Assembly: GCF_001590605.1 (NCBI RefSeq)
Contig: NZ_CP014504.1
Location: forward strand, 4,464,001-4,528,000
DNA length: 64,000 nt
Direction of reading: 5' to 3'
Origin: Pedobacter cryoconitis
GTDB lineage: Bacteria > Bacteroidota > Bacteroidia > Sphingobacteriales > Sphingobacteriaceae
Shown: positions 36,401-45,465 of the stretch, in pieces
Layout of the letters: each line of letters starts with the position of its first letter
Numbering within the stretch: the first letter of the stretch is position 1
Notes under the pieces: generated by a model
Database searches by the model: none
What the model saw: only the letters and a program-made list of their open reading frames with translations
Told to the model about the DNA's origin: nothing
Position numbers and translations under genes: made by a program

Positions 36401-37939
36401 CTATTTAGCTGTAAATGTTATACCATCTAAATTCTTTTGTCTGCCGTCAGGTCCTTCAGCAATGATATCTTTAAAGATTACAGTTGCTCCTGGTTTAATC
36501 GAATTCAAAGCCCCTTTGATCTGACCGCTGAATGAACCACCACTGTTAGGGATATTCACCGCATCCGATCTTGGATTAATAAAGGTAGCGTTAAACCTGA
36601 TTACTTTATATTTAATGTCAAACACGAAATCATCCAGTTGCGTCTCAATTGCGCCAGACCTTGCTAACCATTCCAACTCAACATTTCCACCAGATTTACC
36701 TTTTATAAAGGCTTTTGGCGTTGGTAATGCTTTTACTCTGAATTGTTGTGAGCCCAAATTCACTGTTTTACCAGCATTGTTCGCAGTTACATTAATATTC
36801 AGTGTTTTACCAATCTGATCACCGCCTACGCTCACTGAATATTTACCATTCGAACCGCTCATTGAACCGCCAGAAATACTTGCTTTCACACTTTCCAAAG
36901 GAAACCCTGCTGCAGAAACAGAGAACGGATTCGGAATACCGGCATAAATTACGTTCATCTTATCTGGTGAAACCGTAGCCGATGGCTTGGCAACCTGGTA
37001 AGTTTGTTCAGGAGTTCTGTATTCTTTAATCTGCCCGTCAGTTTGTTTTACACGGATTGTTCCAACCCATTTAAACACGCCTACAGAACCAGTTCCACCT
37101 GTATAAGTTCCTTTACCGTCTTTAATGGCCAATCTGCCACCGCCAACACTAATTTCAGGACTTGATTTAGAGTCACTAGCTGTTAAAAATACCTGGGCAC
37201 TGTAAGGTTGTCCCTGAATTACGTAAGAAGTCGGCGCAACCGCTACAGCTGCAAACTGATCCAGATTAACCAGTGACTTGTCCATGTTTCCGAATAACTT
37301 TTTAACAATTTCTGCTTCAGCATTTCTTGTATCTGACTGAATTTTAGTTAATACGGTATTTGCAGCAGTTAAAGGGGTACCTTCTCCGAAGTTAATGTCT
37401 TCCCACTTCTTTTTACCTTCTATGCTTTTCTCTGCATCTTTTGCTTCCAGAGAGAAAGAAACATGTTTACGGTCTTCGGCCTCTAACAGGGCAATTAATT
37501 TTTCACGTGTTTCATTAATCTTTGCTTTAAGCTTTTCGCCTTCTTTCGCATTGATCATAATACCCTGAGCGATATCCTGGTTTCCTCTTTCTTTAAGGTC
37601 ACCTGTTTCAGGGTCGATACCACCACCGGCAGTATTGAATTGTTGTTTCAATTGCTGAATATAACCGTTCAGGTCATCCGCATATTTTTTTGCCTGATTG
37701 GCTTTGTCCCAAATCGGCTGTGCCCTTCCAGGCTCCTCTTTAAGTTTAGTATTCTGAAATGCAGTGAACAACTGATCAATGCTCGTACTTACATTCGTGC
37801 GTGACGAATCCAAACTATCATTGATATTCTTAAAGGCATTCAGTATAGTATCAGATACGTTTAGCGCAAGCATAGCTAACAATACCAAATACATGATATT
37901 GATCATCTTCTGCCTCGTTGTTTCTTTTCCTCCGGCCAT
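36401..37939 (-). CDS. gldM: Type IX secretion motor protein GldM
   Basis: 512 residues. The short cytoplasmic start MAGGKETTRQKMINIMYLVLLAMLALNVSDTIL leads into one membrane helix (about 12-30). A helical periplasmic part (to about 220) and several beta domains follow. GldM with GldL forms the proton-driven rotary motor that powers type IX secretion and gliding. It starts 42 bases after gldL and ends 7 bases before gldN. Confidence 0.97.
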   Translation of the reverse strand: MAGGKETTRQKMINIMYLVLLAMLALNVSDTILNAFKNINDSLDSSRTNVSTSIDQLFTAFQNTKLKEEPGRAQPIWDKANQAKKYADDLNGYIQQLKQQFNTAGGGIDPETGDLKERGNQDIAQGIMINAKEGEKLKAKINETREKLIALLEAEDRKHVSFSLEAKDAEKSIEGKKKWEDINFGEGTPLTAANTVLTKIQSDTRNAEAEIVKKLFGNMDKSLVNLDQFAAVAVAPTSYVIQGQPYSAQVFLTASDSKSSPEISVGGGRLAIKDGKGTYTGGTGSVGVFKWVGTIRVKQTDGQIKEYRTPEQTYQVAKPSATVSPDKMNVIYAGIPNPFSVSAAGFPLESVKASISGGSMSGSNGKYSVSVGGDQIGKTLNINVTANNAGKTVNLGSQQFRVKALPTPKAFIKGKSGGNVELEWLARSGAIETQLDDFVFDIKYKVIRFNATFINPRSDAVNIPNSGGSFSGQIKGALNSIKPGATVIFKDIIAEGPDGRQKNLDGITFTAK

Positions 37940-37981
37940 TAGTTATGGTTCTCTGTGGTTATAAATAAATTGATTACCTGG

Positions 37982-38788
37982 TTATGGACGTGGCTGGTTC
38001 ATCGCTGTCAACATGTTGCCATAAATAGCATTCAGCGAAGAAAGATTTTTTGCCAGTTTACCTACTTCTTCCTTAAATTGTTTCGAATCATCCATCGATT
38101 CATTGAAATTATTCATTGTCGCAGAAAGGTTCTGATAGAATTTGTTCATTGACTTAAGGTGTGTAGTAGAATCCTGTAATTCTAATTCATAAACTGCGTT
38201 AAGGGCAGAAAGATTTTTAGAAAGGTTGTTCACCTGCTCATGGTAAGATTTTGAAGCATTTCCACTTTCGCCCAGTTCTACCAGTTGAGAAGTCGCTTTA
38301 CTAAATGCGCCGTTCAGCTGATCGAAACCTGCAGAAGCTTGTTTTACTTTTCCGGTGAAATCATTCGTTGCAACTGCTGCATCAGCAACTGTAGAAATGG
38401 TCGCTACTTTGTCTCCGAAGTTACGTAACCCATTGCCCAGGCTTTCGATTAATTCAGGGCCGATTTTAGCATCGCCCAGCATTTTATCCAATGCTGCTGT
38501 AGAAGAAGGCCCTGCCACAGCAACTGGTCTTGCAGTAGCTACAGGCAATTCGCCTTTAAAATCATCTCTTAATTCAGGATATACTTTTTCCCAGGCCAAT
38601 TCTGGTTCTGGTGGAAAAAATCCGGTGATAAAGAATAAGGCTGCTTCCACCCCCAAACCTATACCGATTGCATAACTTCCCCAAATACCTCCAATGTGAA
38701 GGATTTTACATAATGCCCCCAAAATTACAATACTCGCTCCCCATGAGATTGCCGAGTGTAACCAATTAGAATTCTTTTTAGCTGCCAT
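37982..38788 (-). CDS. gldL: Type IX secretion motor protein GldL
   Basis: 268 residues. Two membrane helices near the N-terminus (about 10-30 and 36-57) with Lys28 in the first and the conserved buried Glu48 in the second (GLGVEAALFF), then FFPPEPE and a long helical cytoplasmic tail. The membrane Glu is the proposed proton site of the GldLM motor. The tail has several repeated segments ending LAKNLSSLNAIYGNML and LSKNLSALNAVYELEL, suggesting internal duplication. Confidence 0.97.
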   Translation of the reverse strand: MAAKKNSNWLHSAISWGASIVILGALCKILHIGGIWGSYAIGIGLGVEAALFFITGFFPPEPELAWEKVYPELRDDFKGELPVATARPVAVAGPSSTAALDKMLGDAKIGPELIESLGNGLRNFGDKVATISTVADAAVATNDFTGKVKQASAGFDQLNGAFSKATSQLVELGESGNASKSYHEQVNNLSKNLSALNAVYELELQDSTTHLKSMNKFYQNLSATMNNFNESMDDSKQFKEEVGKLAKNLSSLNAIYGNMLTAMNQPRP

Positions 38789-38842
38789 ATTACTACTAGA
38801 TAGATGTTATTTTTAAAATTTTATAATTGAGATTGAATCAAC

Positions 38843-40213
38843 TTAATTTTTGAAGTGGATGTCAGTACCCGCATAAGAAGAAACACATCTGAATCCGATG
38901 TATGATCTCGCCTGATCCTGGTATTCGTAAGTACCAACTGAGTTCTGAAGGAAGAAACCGATGTCTTTCCACGATCCACCTCTAACTACTTTACGTTTAA
39001 GGTATTTACTATCTGTAGTTTTAGCTACATAAGTGAAATTAGGGTTGAAATCCAGCAATTGAGGTGCTGCTGAATTGTTGTAAGCTGTTACTGTCCATTC
39101 CGCAACGTTACCAGCCATGTTATACAGCCCGTAATCGTTAGGGAAATAAGATTTCACATTAACAGTGTATAAACCACCGTCATCAGAGTAATTTCCTCTG
39201 CCTACTTTAAAGTTGGCTTGCATACATCCCTTTGTATTTCTGACATAAGGACCGCCCCATGGGTATTTCGTTTTCACATTGCCACCTCTTGCTGCATATT
39301 CAAATTCAGCATCAGTAGGCAATCTGTACTCAGGACGTGAGCTTAAAGGAATTTTTCTGGAAGCTGCAACCGGCTCATATAAGCGGGTACGCCAAAAACA
39401 AAATGCATTGGCTTGTTCCCAGGTTACCCCTACAACAGGATAGTTATCATAAGAAGGATGATTGAAATAAGATTTCACCATCGGATCGTTCTGGGAATAA
39501 GAATAATCCACTTTCCAAACCATTGTATCCGGGTAAACGCTCACCGAAGGAAACTGGTTCGGGTTATTCGGATCTGGTGAATCCACATAACTTTCAATAA
39601 AGTCTTTACGTTTTTTTGTCGGATCTTTTCTTCCGGCTTCTGCCAGGTCAAGATTTACAAAACTATAAGAATATCTTAATTTTCTGATGTCTAAGTCATT
39701 GCGGCCGGGTAATGCGTCATCACCTGCATAATACATGTCCTTGAATTTATTGCTCAGGCCACCTTTTTTATCGTTCCACATCGCAGAACCATTACCAACT
39801 TTCTTCCAGTCAATATTTTTCTGTCCTGAGGTAAGGCTTGCGCCACCTGCAGTCTGGCCTTTAGGCGTAATGAAATAGCCTGGTGCTCCGCTTGGGCCGA
39901 CAGAAGTTAAAGCAACTGAGTCTCTTACCCAGTTTACAAACTGTCTGTACTTTGCGTTGGTGATCTCAGTTTCGTCCATATAAAACGCACTGAATGAGGT
40001 CATCTTACTGGGAGAAGTCTGTGAGTTGTTAATATCCTCGTCAGACATACCAATAAGCGTCTTACCCTGAGGAATGTAAACCATTCCCCTTGGCATTTTC
40101 TTGTTGTTAAATTTCTTATTGTATACACCAACAAGCTCTCCCTGCCCACCTTTTCCGCAGCTTGAAAACAATGCTGTAATTAATAAAAAACCCAGTGTGT
40201 AAATTTTCCTCAT
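38843..40213 (-). CDS. gldK: Gliding motility/type IX secretion lipoprotein GldK
   Basis: 456 residues. A lipoprotein signal (LFSSC, Cys19) precedes a formylglycine-generating-enzyme-like domain: MVYIPQGKTLIGM, YMDETEITNAKYRQFV, PVVGVTWEQANAFCFWRTRL, YRLPTDAEFEYAARGG, NVAEWTVTAY, RKVVRGGSWKD and SYIGFRCV. GldK/PorK forms an outer-membrane-linked ring with GldN. First gene of the operon. Confidence 0.97.
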   Translation of the reverse strand: MRKIYTLGFLLITALFSSCGKGGQGELVGVYNKKFNNKKMPRGMVYIPQGKTLIGMSDEDINNSQTSPSKMTSFSAFYMDETEITNAKYRQFVNWVRDSVALTSVGPSGAPGYFITPKGQTAGGASLTSGQKNIDWKKVGNGSAMWNDKKGGLSNKFKDMYYAGDDALPGRNDLDIRKLRYSYSFVNLDLAEAGRKDPTKKRKDFIESYVDSPDPNNPNQFPSVSVYPDTMVWKVDYSYSQNDPMVKSYFNHPSYDNYPVVGVTWEQANAFCFWRTRLYEPVAASRKIPLSSRPEYRLPTDAEFEYAARGGNVKTKYPWGGPYVRNTKGCMQANFKVGRGNYSDDGGLYTVNVKSYFPNDYGLYNMAGNVAEWTVTAYNNSAAPQLLDFNPNFTYVAKTTDSKYLKRKVVRGGSWKDIGFFLQNSVGTYEYQDQARSYIGFRCVSSYAGTDIHFKN

Positions 40214-40303
40214 AAGCCCTGGAGCAATTTTACAACAATTTTATCAAATATGATTGATATAAACAATTATTATGAGATAAATATAAGTCTTAAACACAAA
40301 AAA

Positions 40304-40343
40304 AGCAAGATGTTAATAATTATATAACATCTTGCTTACTAGA
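40304..40343 (-). terminator. Terminator of the HemD-like/DUF4271 unit
   Basis: A 12-bp perfect stem (AGCAAGATGTTA with TAACATCTTGCT). On the minus strand it ends in a T7 run. It separates this unit from the gldKLMN operon downstream. Confidence 0.8.
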
Positions 40344-40405
40344 TTAAAAGAATTTAGCAGGCCATTTGATTCCCCAATTTGGGAAAATTTATCAACAGTA
40401 CTATT

Positions 40406-41176
40406 TTACTTATTTGATTTCTTAATATAATTTTCAATAGCCATGATCATCGAAGGTGATTCCGGTGATGGCGCGGCGATGTCAACAATCAGGTTATTAT
40501 CCATAATCGCTTTATGTGTATTTACTCCAAATACTGCAATCCGCGTATTATTTTGCTGGAAAGTAGAGAAGTTTATATAAAGCGATTGAATACTTGACGG
40601 GCTAAAAAAGGCAATCATGTCATAAGTCACTTCAGCAAGATCTGAAAGATCGCTTACTACGGTCTTAAACAATACTGCAGGGGTCAGATCGTATCCATTT
40701 TTCAACAGGAAATTCATAGTATCTTCCGTCGCTACGTCAGAACATGGGTAAAGAAACTTCTCTCCTGCATGTTTCTTCAGTACTTCCGATAAATCGGCAG
40801 CAGTCTGCTTGCCAAAAAAGATCTTCCGTTTCCGGTACTGGATATATTTTTGAAGATATAGGGCGGTTGATTCCGAAATACAAAAGTATTTCAGATCTGC
40901 AGGCACTTCGTACCGCATTTCCTCACTAATTCTAAAAAAATGATCCACCGCATTCCTGCTTGTAAAAACTACAGCAGTAAAATCAGCTAATGTGATCTTG
41001 TCTTTTCTGAAGTCCCTTGCCGGAATACCTTCCACATGAATGAAGGATCTGAAATCAATTTTTAAATTGTATTTCTTAGCCAAATCAAAGTATGGGGACT
41101 TCTCTGTTTCGGGCTTTGGCAAAGTTATCAGTATACTTTTTACTTTACGCAACCTATCTTCTGTTTTTTCTTGCAT
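40406..41176 (-). CDS. Uroporphyrinogen-III synthase-like protein (HemD family)
   Basis: 256 residues with two-lobed HemD features: ILITLPKPETEKSPYFDLAKKYNL at the start, AVVFTSRNAVDHFFRI, FLYPCSDVATED and MIAFFSPSSIQSLY near the C-lobe. HemD closes the tetrapyrrole ring, but no other heme synthesis gene is nearby, and a paired DUF4271 gene sits just upstream. It may be a HemD-fold protein with another role. The pair lies directly upstream of gldK but behind a terminator. Confidence 0.8.
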   Translation of the reverse strand: MQEKTEDRLRKVKSILITLPKPETEKSPYFDLAKKYNLKIDFRSFIHVEGIPARDFRKDKITLADFTAVVFTSRNAVDHFFRISEEMRYEVPADLKYFCISESTALYLQKYIQYRKRKIFFGKQTAADLSEVLKKHAGEKFLYPCSDVATEDTMNFLLKNGYDLTPAVLFKTVVSDLSDLAEVTYDMIAFFSPSSIQSLYINFSTFQQNNTRIAVFGVNTHKAIMDNNLIVDIAAPSPESPSMIMAIENYIKKSNK

Positions 41177-41185
41177 TTTACCTAA

Positions 41186-42172
41186 TTACAGCTCCAATCC
41201 TATGGCCTTGATTAATATCAAAATAGGACATATTTCGAGGGCACAAAAGTACATAAATAAATAGAACTTAGAAAACCGATAATGAGATAAAATATTTATT
41301 CCTGCTCTTATAAATTGAAACGTGAAGATAATCCCCAACAAAATAAATGAGATAACTATGTAGTATATACCATATTTCATTGGCGATAAAGCAAAAGCGA
41401 CAACCAATGGAATGAAGATTAAAGAGATGTTAAAATAACTCAAATATAATATAGAAACGTACTCGTGGACGGCTTTTTGGATGTTAAACAGATGTCCTAG
41501 CACACGCAATAAAAGAATTTTCGTCGCATATAATACGACAATAAGAATGGAAACACTAACGAAAAAACGAAAGCCCTGATGTACGTAAGCGAGCTGATAA
41601 TATTGTGCAACGAGATAAAAAAACATCCCGATTGTGAAGCCAAATTGTATAAATAAAAATAAAAATGGCCAGGAACTGAACACATTATCTTCTTTATTCA
41701 GGTTATTTAATCCGCGATTACTGTAAAAAGATTGGATAATACTCTGTAATTGTTTCGCAAAAGAGATCCTGAGGATGGCAAAAACAACCAGCAACAGGAC
41801 AATAAATCCAAGTACCCAGGTCTGTCCTTTGTGCAAAGGATTACCCGTCCTGAACTTGCTCACTTTTTTCAGTTTACTGTACTTTTTAAACCAGGCATCG
41901 AGGTCTAGTTTCTCAAAAACATTGGCTTTGAGAATACTGTCAATCAAAATATGTTTGTTGATCAAAGAGTCCGGAAGGATCCAGGTGTGCGTCATGATGG
42001 AATCGGTGACGAACTTTTGCCGCGCCAAAAATGCAGAGTCTCTGACCACACGAGGTTTATAAACCCTGCGTTGTATGGTAGAATCTCTGACAACTGGCAA
42101 ATTCTGCGCATTCGCCTTTCCAAAGCCCGCGGTGCACAGCAGGAAAAAAGTCATCAAAAAGTATTTATACAT
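41186..42172 (-). CDS. DUF4271 membrane protein
   Basis: 328 residues. A signal peptide (1-22), a periplasmic segment of about 100 residues, then about six membrane helices (from residue 120 to the end). The short hydrophilic start includes VRDSTIQRRVYKPRVVRDSAF. DUF4271 proteins are confined to Bacteroidota and have no proven function. It starts the unit with the HemD-like gene, 9 bases away. Confidence 0.85.
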   Translation of the reverse strand: MYKYFLMTFFLLCTAGFGKANAQNLPVVRDSTIQRRVYKPRVVRDSAFLARQKFVTDSIMTHTWILPDSLINKHILIDSILKANVFEKLDLDAWFKKYSKLKKVSKFRTGNPLHKGQTWVLGFIVLLLVVFAILRISFAKQLQSIIQSFYSNRGLNNLNKEDNVFSSWPFLFLFIQFGFTIGMFFYLVAQYYQLAYVHQGFRFFVSVSILIVVLYATKILLLRVLGHLFNIQKAVHEYVSILYLSYFNISLIFIPLVVAFALSPMKYGIYYIVISFILLGIIFTFQFIRAGINILSHYRFSKFYLFMYFCALEICPILILIKAIGLEL

Positions 42173-42206
42173 CGACCTATTAATGTAACGGGATTATTCC
42201 TTTGTG

Positions 42207-42214
42207 CAAATCTA
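42207..42214 (-). promoter_or_regulatory. -7 box for the DUF4271 gene
   Basis: The minus strand reads TAGATTTG followed by CAC, a perfect TAnnTTTG, 34 bases upstream of the ATG. Confidence 0.55.
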
Positions 42215-42265
42215 AGATATTATTATTTCACATTCATGCTTTGCTACAGAATACCACGGCTGGGA

Positions 42266-42364
42266 TGACTAGGGTCTTAGTTAAGTACGTATCCACATCA
42301 GGTCAGTAATGAGTCATAGTGAGCCCACGTATTTACGGGAAAAAGTGGACTCACGCCCTAGTCA
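42266..42364. other. Nested inverted-repeat structure in an intergenic region
   Basis: Outer arms TGACTAGGG (42266-42274) and CCCTAGTCA (42356-42364) enclose inner arms GTGAGCCCAC (42319-42328) and GTGGACTCAC (42345-42354, 9 of 10 pairs). A smaller palindrome CGTATTTACG lies between the inner arms. No T-run follows, so it is not a terminator. A structured RNA or the remnant of a small mobile element is possible. Confidence 0.55.
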
Positions 42365-42431
42365 ACCAGACGCGTGTAATAACCTCCTCTTTACAAAAGC
42401 AGGTAGAAATTCAGGAATAAATAAGGAATTT

Positions 42432-42980
42432 TTAAAAGATTGGGCAATCAGCGACAGGCAAGATCCCTTCCTGATCTGTTTTCAGCACTTTGTCTTTGCC
42501 ACTGCCTGTAATGATCCAGATGGAGTCGAAATCCTTTGGATTCCAGCTTAGTTTTTGGTGCTTGATTCCGAGCGCTTTGGCTAATGCAGGAATATTGCCA
42601 TGGTTCCAAACTAATAGTACCGTTCCTTTTTTATGTTTAAGTTCTTTAGCAATACTGGCGTAATCTGCGCCATCAAAACTGCTGTTGATACTTAAATCGT
42701 ATTTAACAGCAAAAGGGGTAATAGTCTGAAACATGCGCGAATGGCTGGTTTGGTTCCCATTCCCTAAAGAAGGTACATAGATCGCAGCTGGAACTCCAAT
42801 CTTTTTAGCGAGTACATTGGCTAATTTTAAAGACCGGTTAAGCCCTTTACAGTTGAGGTTTTCATTCTTTTCTTGTTTTTCTCCATGACGGATGATGAAA
42901 ATTTTAGTTTGCGATTTTACGAATAATGGTAAAATCAGGGTGTATATTATACAAAGAATGGTGAAGGCGGTTTTTTTCAT
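42432..42980 (-). CDS. Histidine phosphatase family protein
   Basis: 182 residues with a signal peptide (1-24). The nucleophile motif is IFIIRHGEKQ (His in RHG), with a second His in LVWNHGNIP and an Arg in SHSRMFQT. Branch 1 phosphoglycerate-mutase-like fold; probably an exported phosphatase. It starts 11 bases after the Fic gene stop, so it probably belongs to the same transcript and control. Confidence 0.85.
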   Translation of the reverse strand: MKKTAFTILCIIYTLILPLFVKSQTKIFIIRHGEKQEKNENLNCKGLNRSLKLANVLAKKIGVPAAIYVPSLGNGNQTSHSRMFQTITPFAVKYDLSINSSFDGADYASIAKELKHKKGTVLLVWNHGNIPALAKALGIKHQKLSWNPKDFDSIWIITGSGKDKVLKTDQEGILPVADCPIF

Positions 42981-42991
42981 GGGGTTTAATA

Positions 42992-44098
42992 TTATTTCAA
43001 TTGTAATTCGTAATGCACATTTCTCCCTGCTCCAAAGGAAGTTAAAATACCCATTTCGGCCAATGTTTGCAAATCACGTGTTGCGGTTGCTTTTGAAGTT
43101 TTAACTATGCTCATATATTTCTTAGCAGTCATCCCTCCTTGAAAACCATCCAGACCAGCTTCAAATATCCTGTTGATCACTTTTAGCTGCCTTTCATTTA
43201 ATATTTTCATGTAACGATCAAAAAACATCGTTTTTTTCAATGTGAAGTCTATAGTTTGACGTGCCTCCTGTTGCGCTTTCAACACAATATTAACAAAGTA
43301 TGTCAACCAATCTGTAATTTCATTATGCTGTTGTGCATCTCCCAAAGCTTTGTAGTAAGCTTTTCTATCAGCTTCAATCGTTTTTGAAAGACTCATCATA
43401 ATTGGCTTAGTCAGTGTTTGTGACAAGGCTTTTTCTGCAATTGCCCGCCCTAAGCGCCCATTACCATCTTCAAAAGGATGAATACTTTCAAAATATAAAT
43501 GTGCAATAGCAGCTCTTACCGGAGCACTGTAAATTTCTCCTTTTCCATTTGGCCCAGTTTCATTAAACCAGGTCACAAATTTCTCCATTTCTGCGTTAAC
43601 CTCGTCAGATGGTGGTGCCTGAAAATGTATTTTTATCCTACCCATAGCACCTGAGATCACCTGCATGGGTTCTTTACCTTTCCTCCAAACTCCTTTATTT
43701 ATTGTACTATAAGAAGACATCAATATTTCATGCCAGCTCCACAGTTTCTCGCAACTTAGTGGCTCTTTATACGTTTTCCGGACATCGACCATCAATTGTC
43801 CCACTCCCATAGCCTTTCGATCGAGAATAGCCTCTTGCTTTTCATTTAGTCCTAAATTATTACGGATAGAAGACATCAGATCTTGTCTGCTTAAAAATTC
43901 ACCTTCGATCTCTGAAGTTTTGATAGCTTCGAGCAAAATAATTTCCAACAAGGCTTCTTGCTGTACATAAGCAGGAAGAGCTTGCAGCATTCCATCTATC
44001 ACTCCTGCTTCTGTTGCAAAAGTATAAAGCACAGGTTCAATTGTATCGAGCCGATAACGAAAGTATGGCCAGTCAGGTAATTCCCAATTATAGAGCAT
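42992..44098 (-). CDS. Fic family protein with N-terminal DUF4172-type domain and C-terminal winged helix
   Basis: 368 residues. The start WELPDWPYFRY is typical of DUF4172 attached to Fic. An inhibitory helix motif TSEIEG (residues 61-66) fits the S/T-xxx-E-G class of intramolecularly inhibited Fic proteins. The catalytic motif HPFEDGNGRLGR begins at His207. A winged-helix segment (TAKKYMSIVKTSKATATRDLQTLAEMGIL) is at the C-terminus. Fic proteins add AMP to target hydroxyls; the target here is unknown. Two palindromes overlap the start region and suggest autoregulation. Confidence 0.92.
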   Translation of the reverse strand: MLYNWELPDWPYFRYRLDTIEPVLYTFATEAGVIDGMLQALPAYVQQEALLEIILLEAIKTSEIEGEFLSRQDLMSSIRNNLGLNEKQEAILDRKAMGVGQLMVDVRKTYKEPLSCEKLWSWHEILMSSYSTINKGVWRKGKEPMQVISGAMGRIKIHFQAPPSDEVNAEMEKFVTWFNETGPNGKGEIYSAPVRAAIAHLYFESIHPFEDGNGRLGRAIAEKALSQTLTKPIMMSLSKTIEADRKAYYKALGDAQQHNEITDWLTYFVNIVLKAQQEARQTIDFTLKKTMFFDRYMKILNERQLKVINRIFEAGLDGFQGGMTAKKYMSIVKTSKATATRDLQTLAEMGILTSFGAGRNVHYELQLK

Positions 44099-44167
44099 GA
44101 GCCGATTAAATAATTATTCGGCTCAAATATACAGAATAAATGAGCCGATTAATTATTTCATCAGCTC
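44099..44167. promoter_or_regulatory. Operator-like double palindrome upstream of the Fic gene
   Basis: Two 26-bp imperfect palindromes, 44099-44124 and 44142-44167, both begin GAGCCGATTAA and end in CGGCTC or CAGCTC. Their starts are 43 bp apart, about four helical turns. The first touches the Fic start codon region. A likely binding site for the protein's own winged helix. Confidence 0.7.
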
Positions 44168-44284
44168 GTTAGCTTGTCCATTTCAAGTCTTGCTTAATTT
44201 TGGTAAGATTCAGCATTAACCACTTTAATTTCGGATTGGGGTCATCTTTACAAATACAGATGCCTCAAAACACATAATTGCACT

Positions 44285-44292
44285 TACCTTTG
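44285..44292 (+). promoter_or_regulatory. -7 box for hemW, apparently leaderless
   Basis: A perfect TACCTTTG followed by CCCC and the hemW ATG at 44297, leaving 4 bases. No clear -33 element. Transcription would start at the ATG. Confidence 0.5.
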
Positions 44293-44296
44293 CCCC

Positions 44297-45442
44297 ATGG
44301 CAGGAATTTATATCCATATCCCCTTTTGTAAACAAGCTTGTAATTATTGCGATTTTCATTTCAGCACCTCTCTGCAACATGTAGATGAAATGACGGATGC
44401 GATTTGCAAAGAAATCCTTTTAAAAAAGAGCAGAATAGCTGATGAGCACATAGGGAGTATTTATTTTGGTGGTGGTACACCTTCTCTTTTACCGGAGAAA
44501 TCATTGGCCAGAATCTTTGACACTTTAACTTCTAATTTTTCTATCGCAGCCGATGCTGAGATTACGATTGAAACTAATCCTGATGATTTAGACGCAAAAA
44601 AGATCGCACAGTTGCGTCAGCTTCCTGTGAACCGCTTCAGCATTGGCGTACAATCTTTCTTTAATGATGACCTGGTCTGGATGAACAGGGCACATACTGC
44701 TAACGAAGCAGAAACTTGTATTAAACGGAGTCAGGATGCCGGGTTTGAGAATCTGAGCATCGATCTTATTTATGGATTTCCCTTGCTGACAGATGAAAAA
44801 TGGCTGAGTAATATCAACAAAGCAATCAGTTTGCAAACACCGCATATTTCGGCCTACTCCTTAACTGTTGAACCTAAAACTGCTTTAGCCGCAGCGATAA
44901 AAAAGGGAAAGCAAATTCCTGTAAATGATGAGCAAAGTGCAGCGCAGTTTATCACACTGACGGAGAAGCTGGCTATTGCTGGTTTTGATCATTATGAAAT
45001 ATCAAATTATAGTTTACCTGGTCGTCACGCGGTGCACAATACCAATTATTGGAGAGGTATTCCCTACTTGGGAATCGGCCCTTCGGCACATGGATTCAAC
45101 GGAAATGTAAGGTATCTGAACATCGCAAACAATGCTAAATATATGCAGCAGTTAGCGCTGGGTAAACTGGCAGAAACGATAGAAGAACTGGATAGCTATG
45201 ACCGCTTTAATGAGTATATCATGACTTCGCTCCGCACCATGTGGGGTACAGATTTACAAAAGATAGGCAACGAATTTGGTAAAATATTTTTAGAAGACAC
45301 GCTAAAAAACATCATTCCGTTTTTACAGCGTGATTGGTTGAAAAACGAGAATAACAGGTTAATATTAACACCGGACGGCAAATTATTTGCTGACTATATC
45401 GCTTCAGAATTATTCCTTTTAGACGAACATCCGGAAGATTAA
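44297..45442 (+). CDS. hemW: Radical SAM heme chaperone HemW
   Basis: 381 residues. Iron-sulfur motif CKQACNYC (Cys11, Cys15, Cys18) in the order C-x3-C-x2-C. The chaperone-type features GGGTPSLLP, VNRFSIGVQSF and NYWRGIPYLGIGPSAHGF are present. HemW-type proteins bind heme and insert it into respiratory enzymes. They resemble coproporphyrinogen oxidase HemN but lack its substrate residues. An SDR gene follows 23 bases later. Confidence 0.94.
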   Translation: MAGIYIHIPFCKQACNYCDFHFSTSLQHVDEMTDAICKEILLKKSRIADEHIGSIYFGGGTPSLLPEKSLARIFDTLTSNFSIAADAEITIETNPDDLDAKKIAQLRQLPVNRFSIGVQSFFNDDLVWMNRAHTANEAETCIKRSQDAGFENLSIDLIYGFPLLTDEKWLSNINKAISLQTPHISAYSLTVEPKTALAAAIKKGKQIPVNDEQSAAQFITLTEKLAIAGFDHYEISNYSLPGRHAVHNTNYWRGIPYLGIGPSAHGFNGNVRYLNIANNAKYMQQLALGKLAETIEELDSYDRFNEYIMTSLRTMWGTDLQKIGNEFGKIFLEDTLKNIIPFLQRDWLKNENNRLILTPDGKLFADYIASELFLLDEHPED

Positions 45443-45465
45443 TCCTGAATAATTAATAAAAAACA

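Noticed and set aside
42309-42551. Plus-strand open frame over the nested inverted repeat
   Set aside because: It overlaps the histidine phosphatase gene and has no supporting features.
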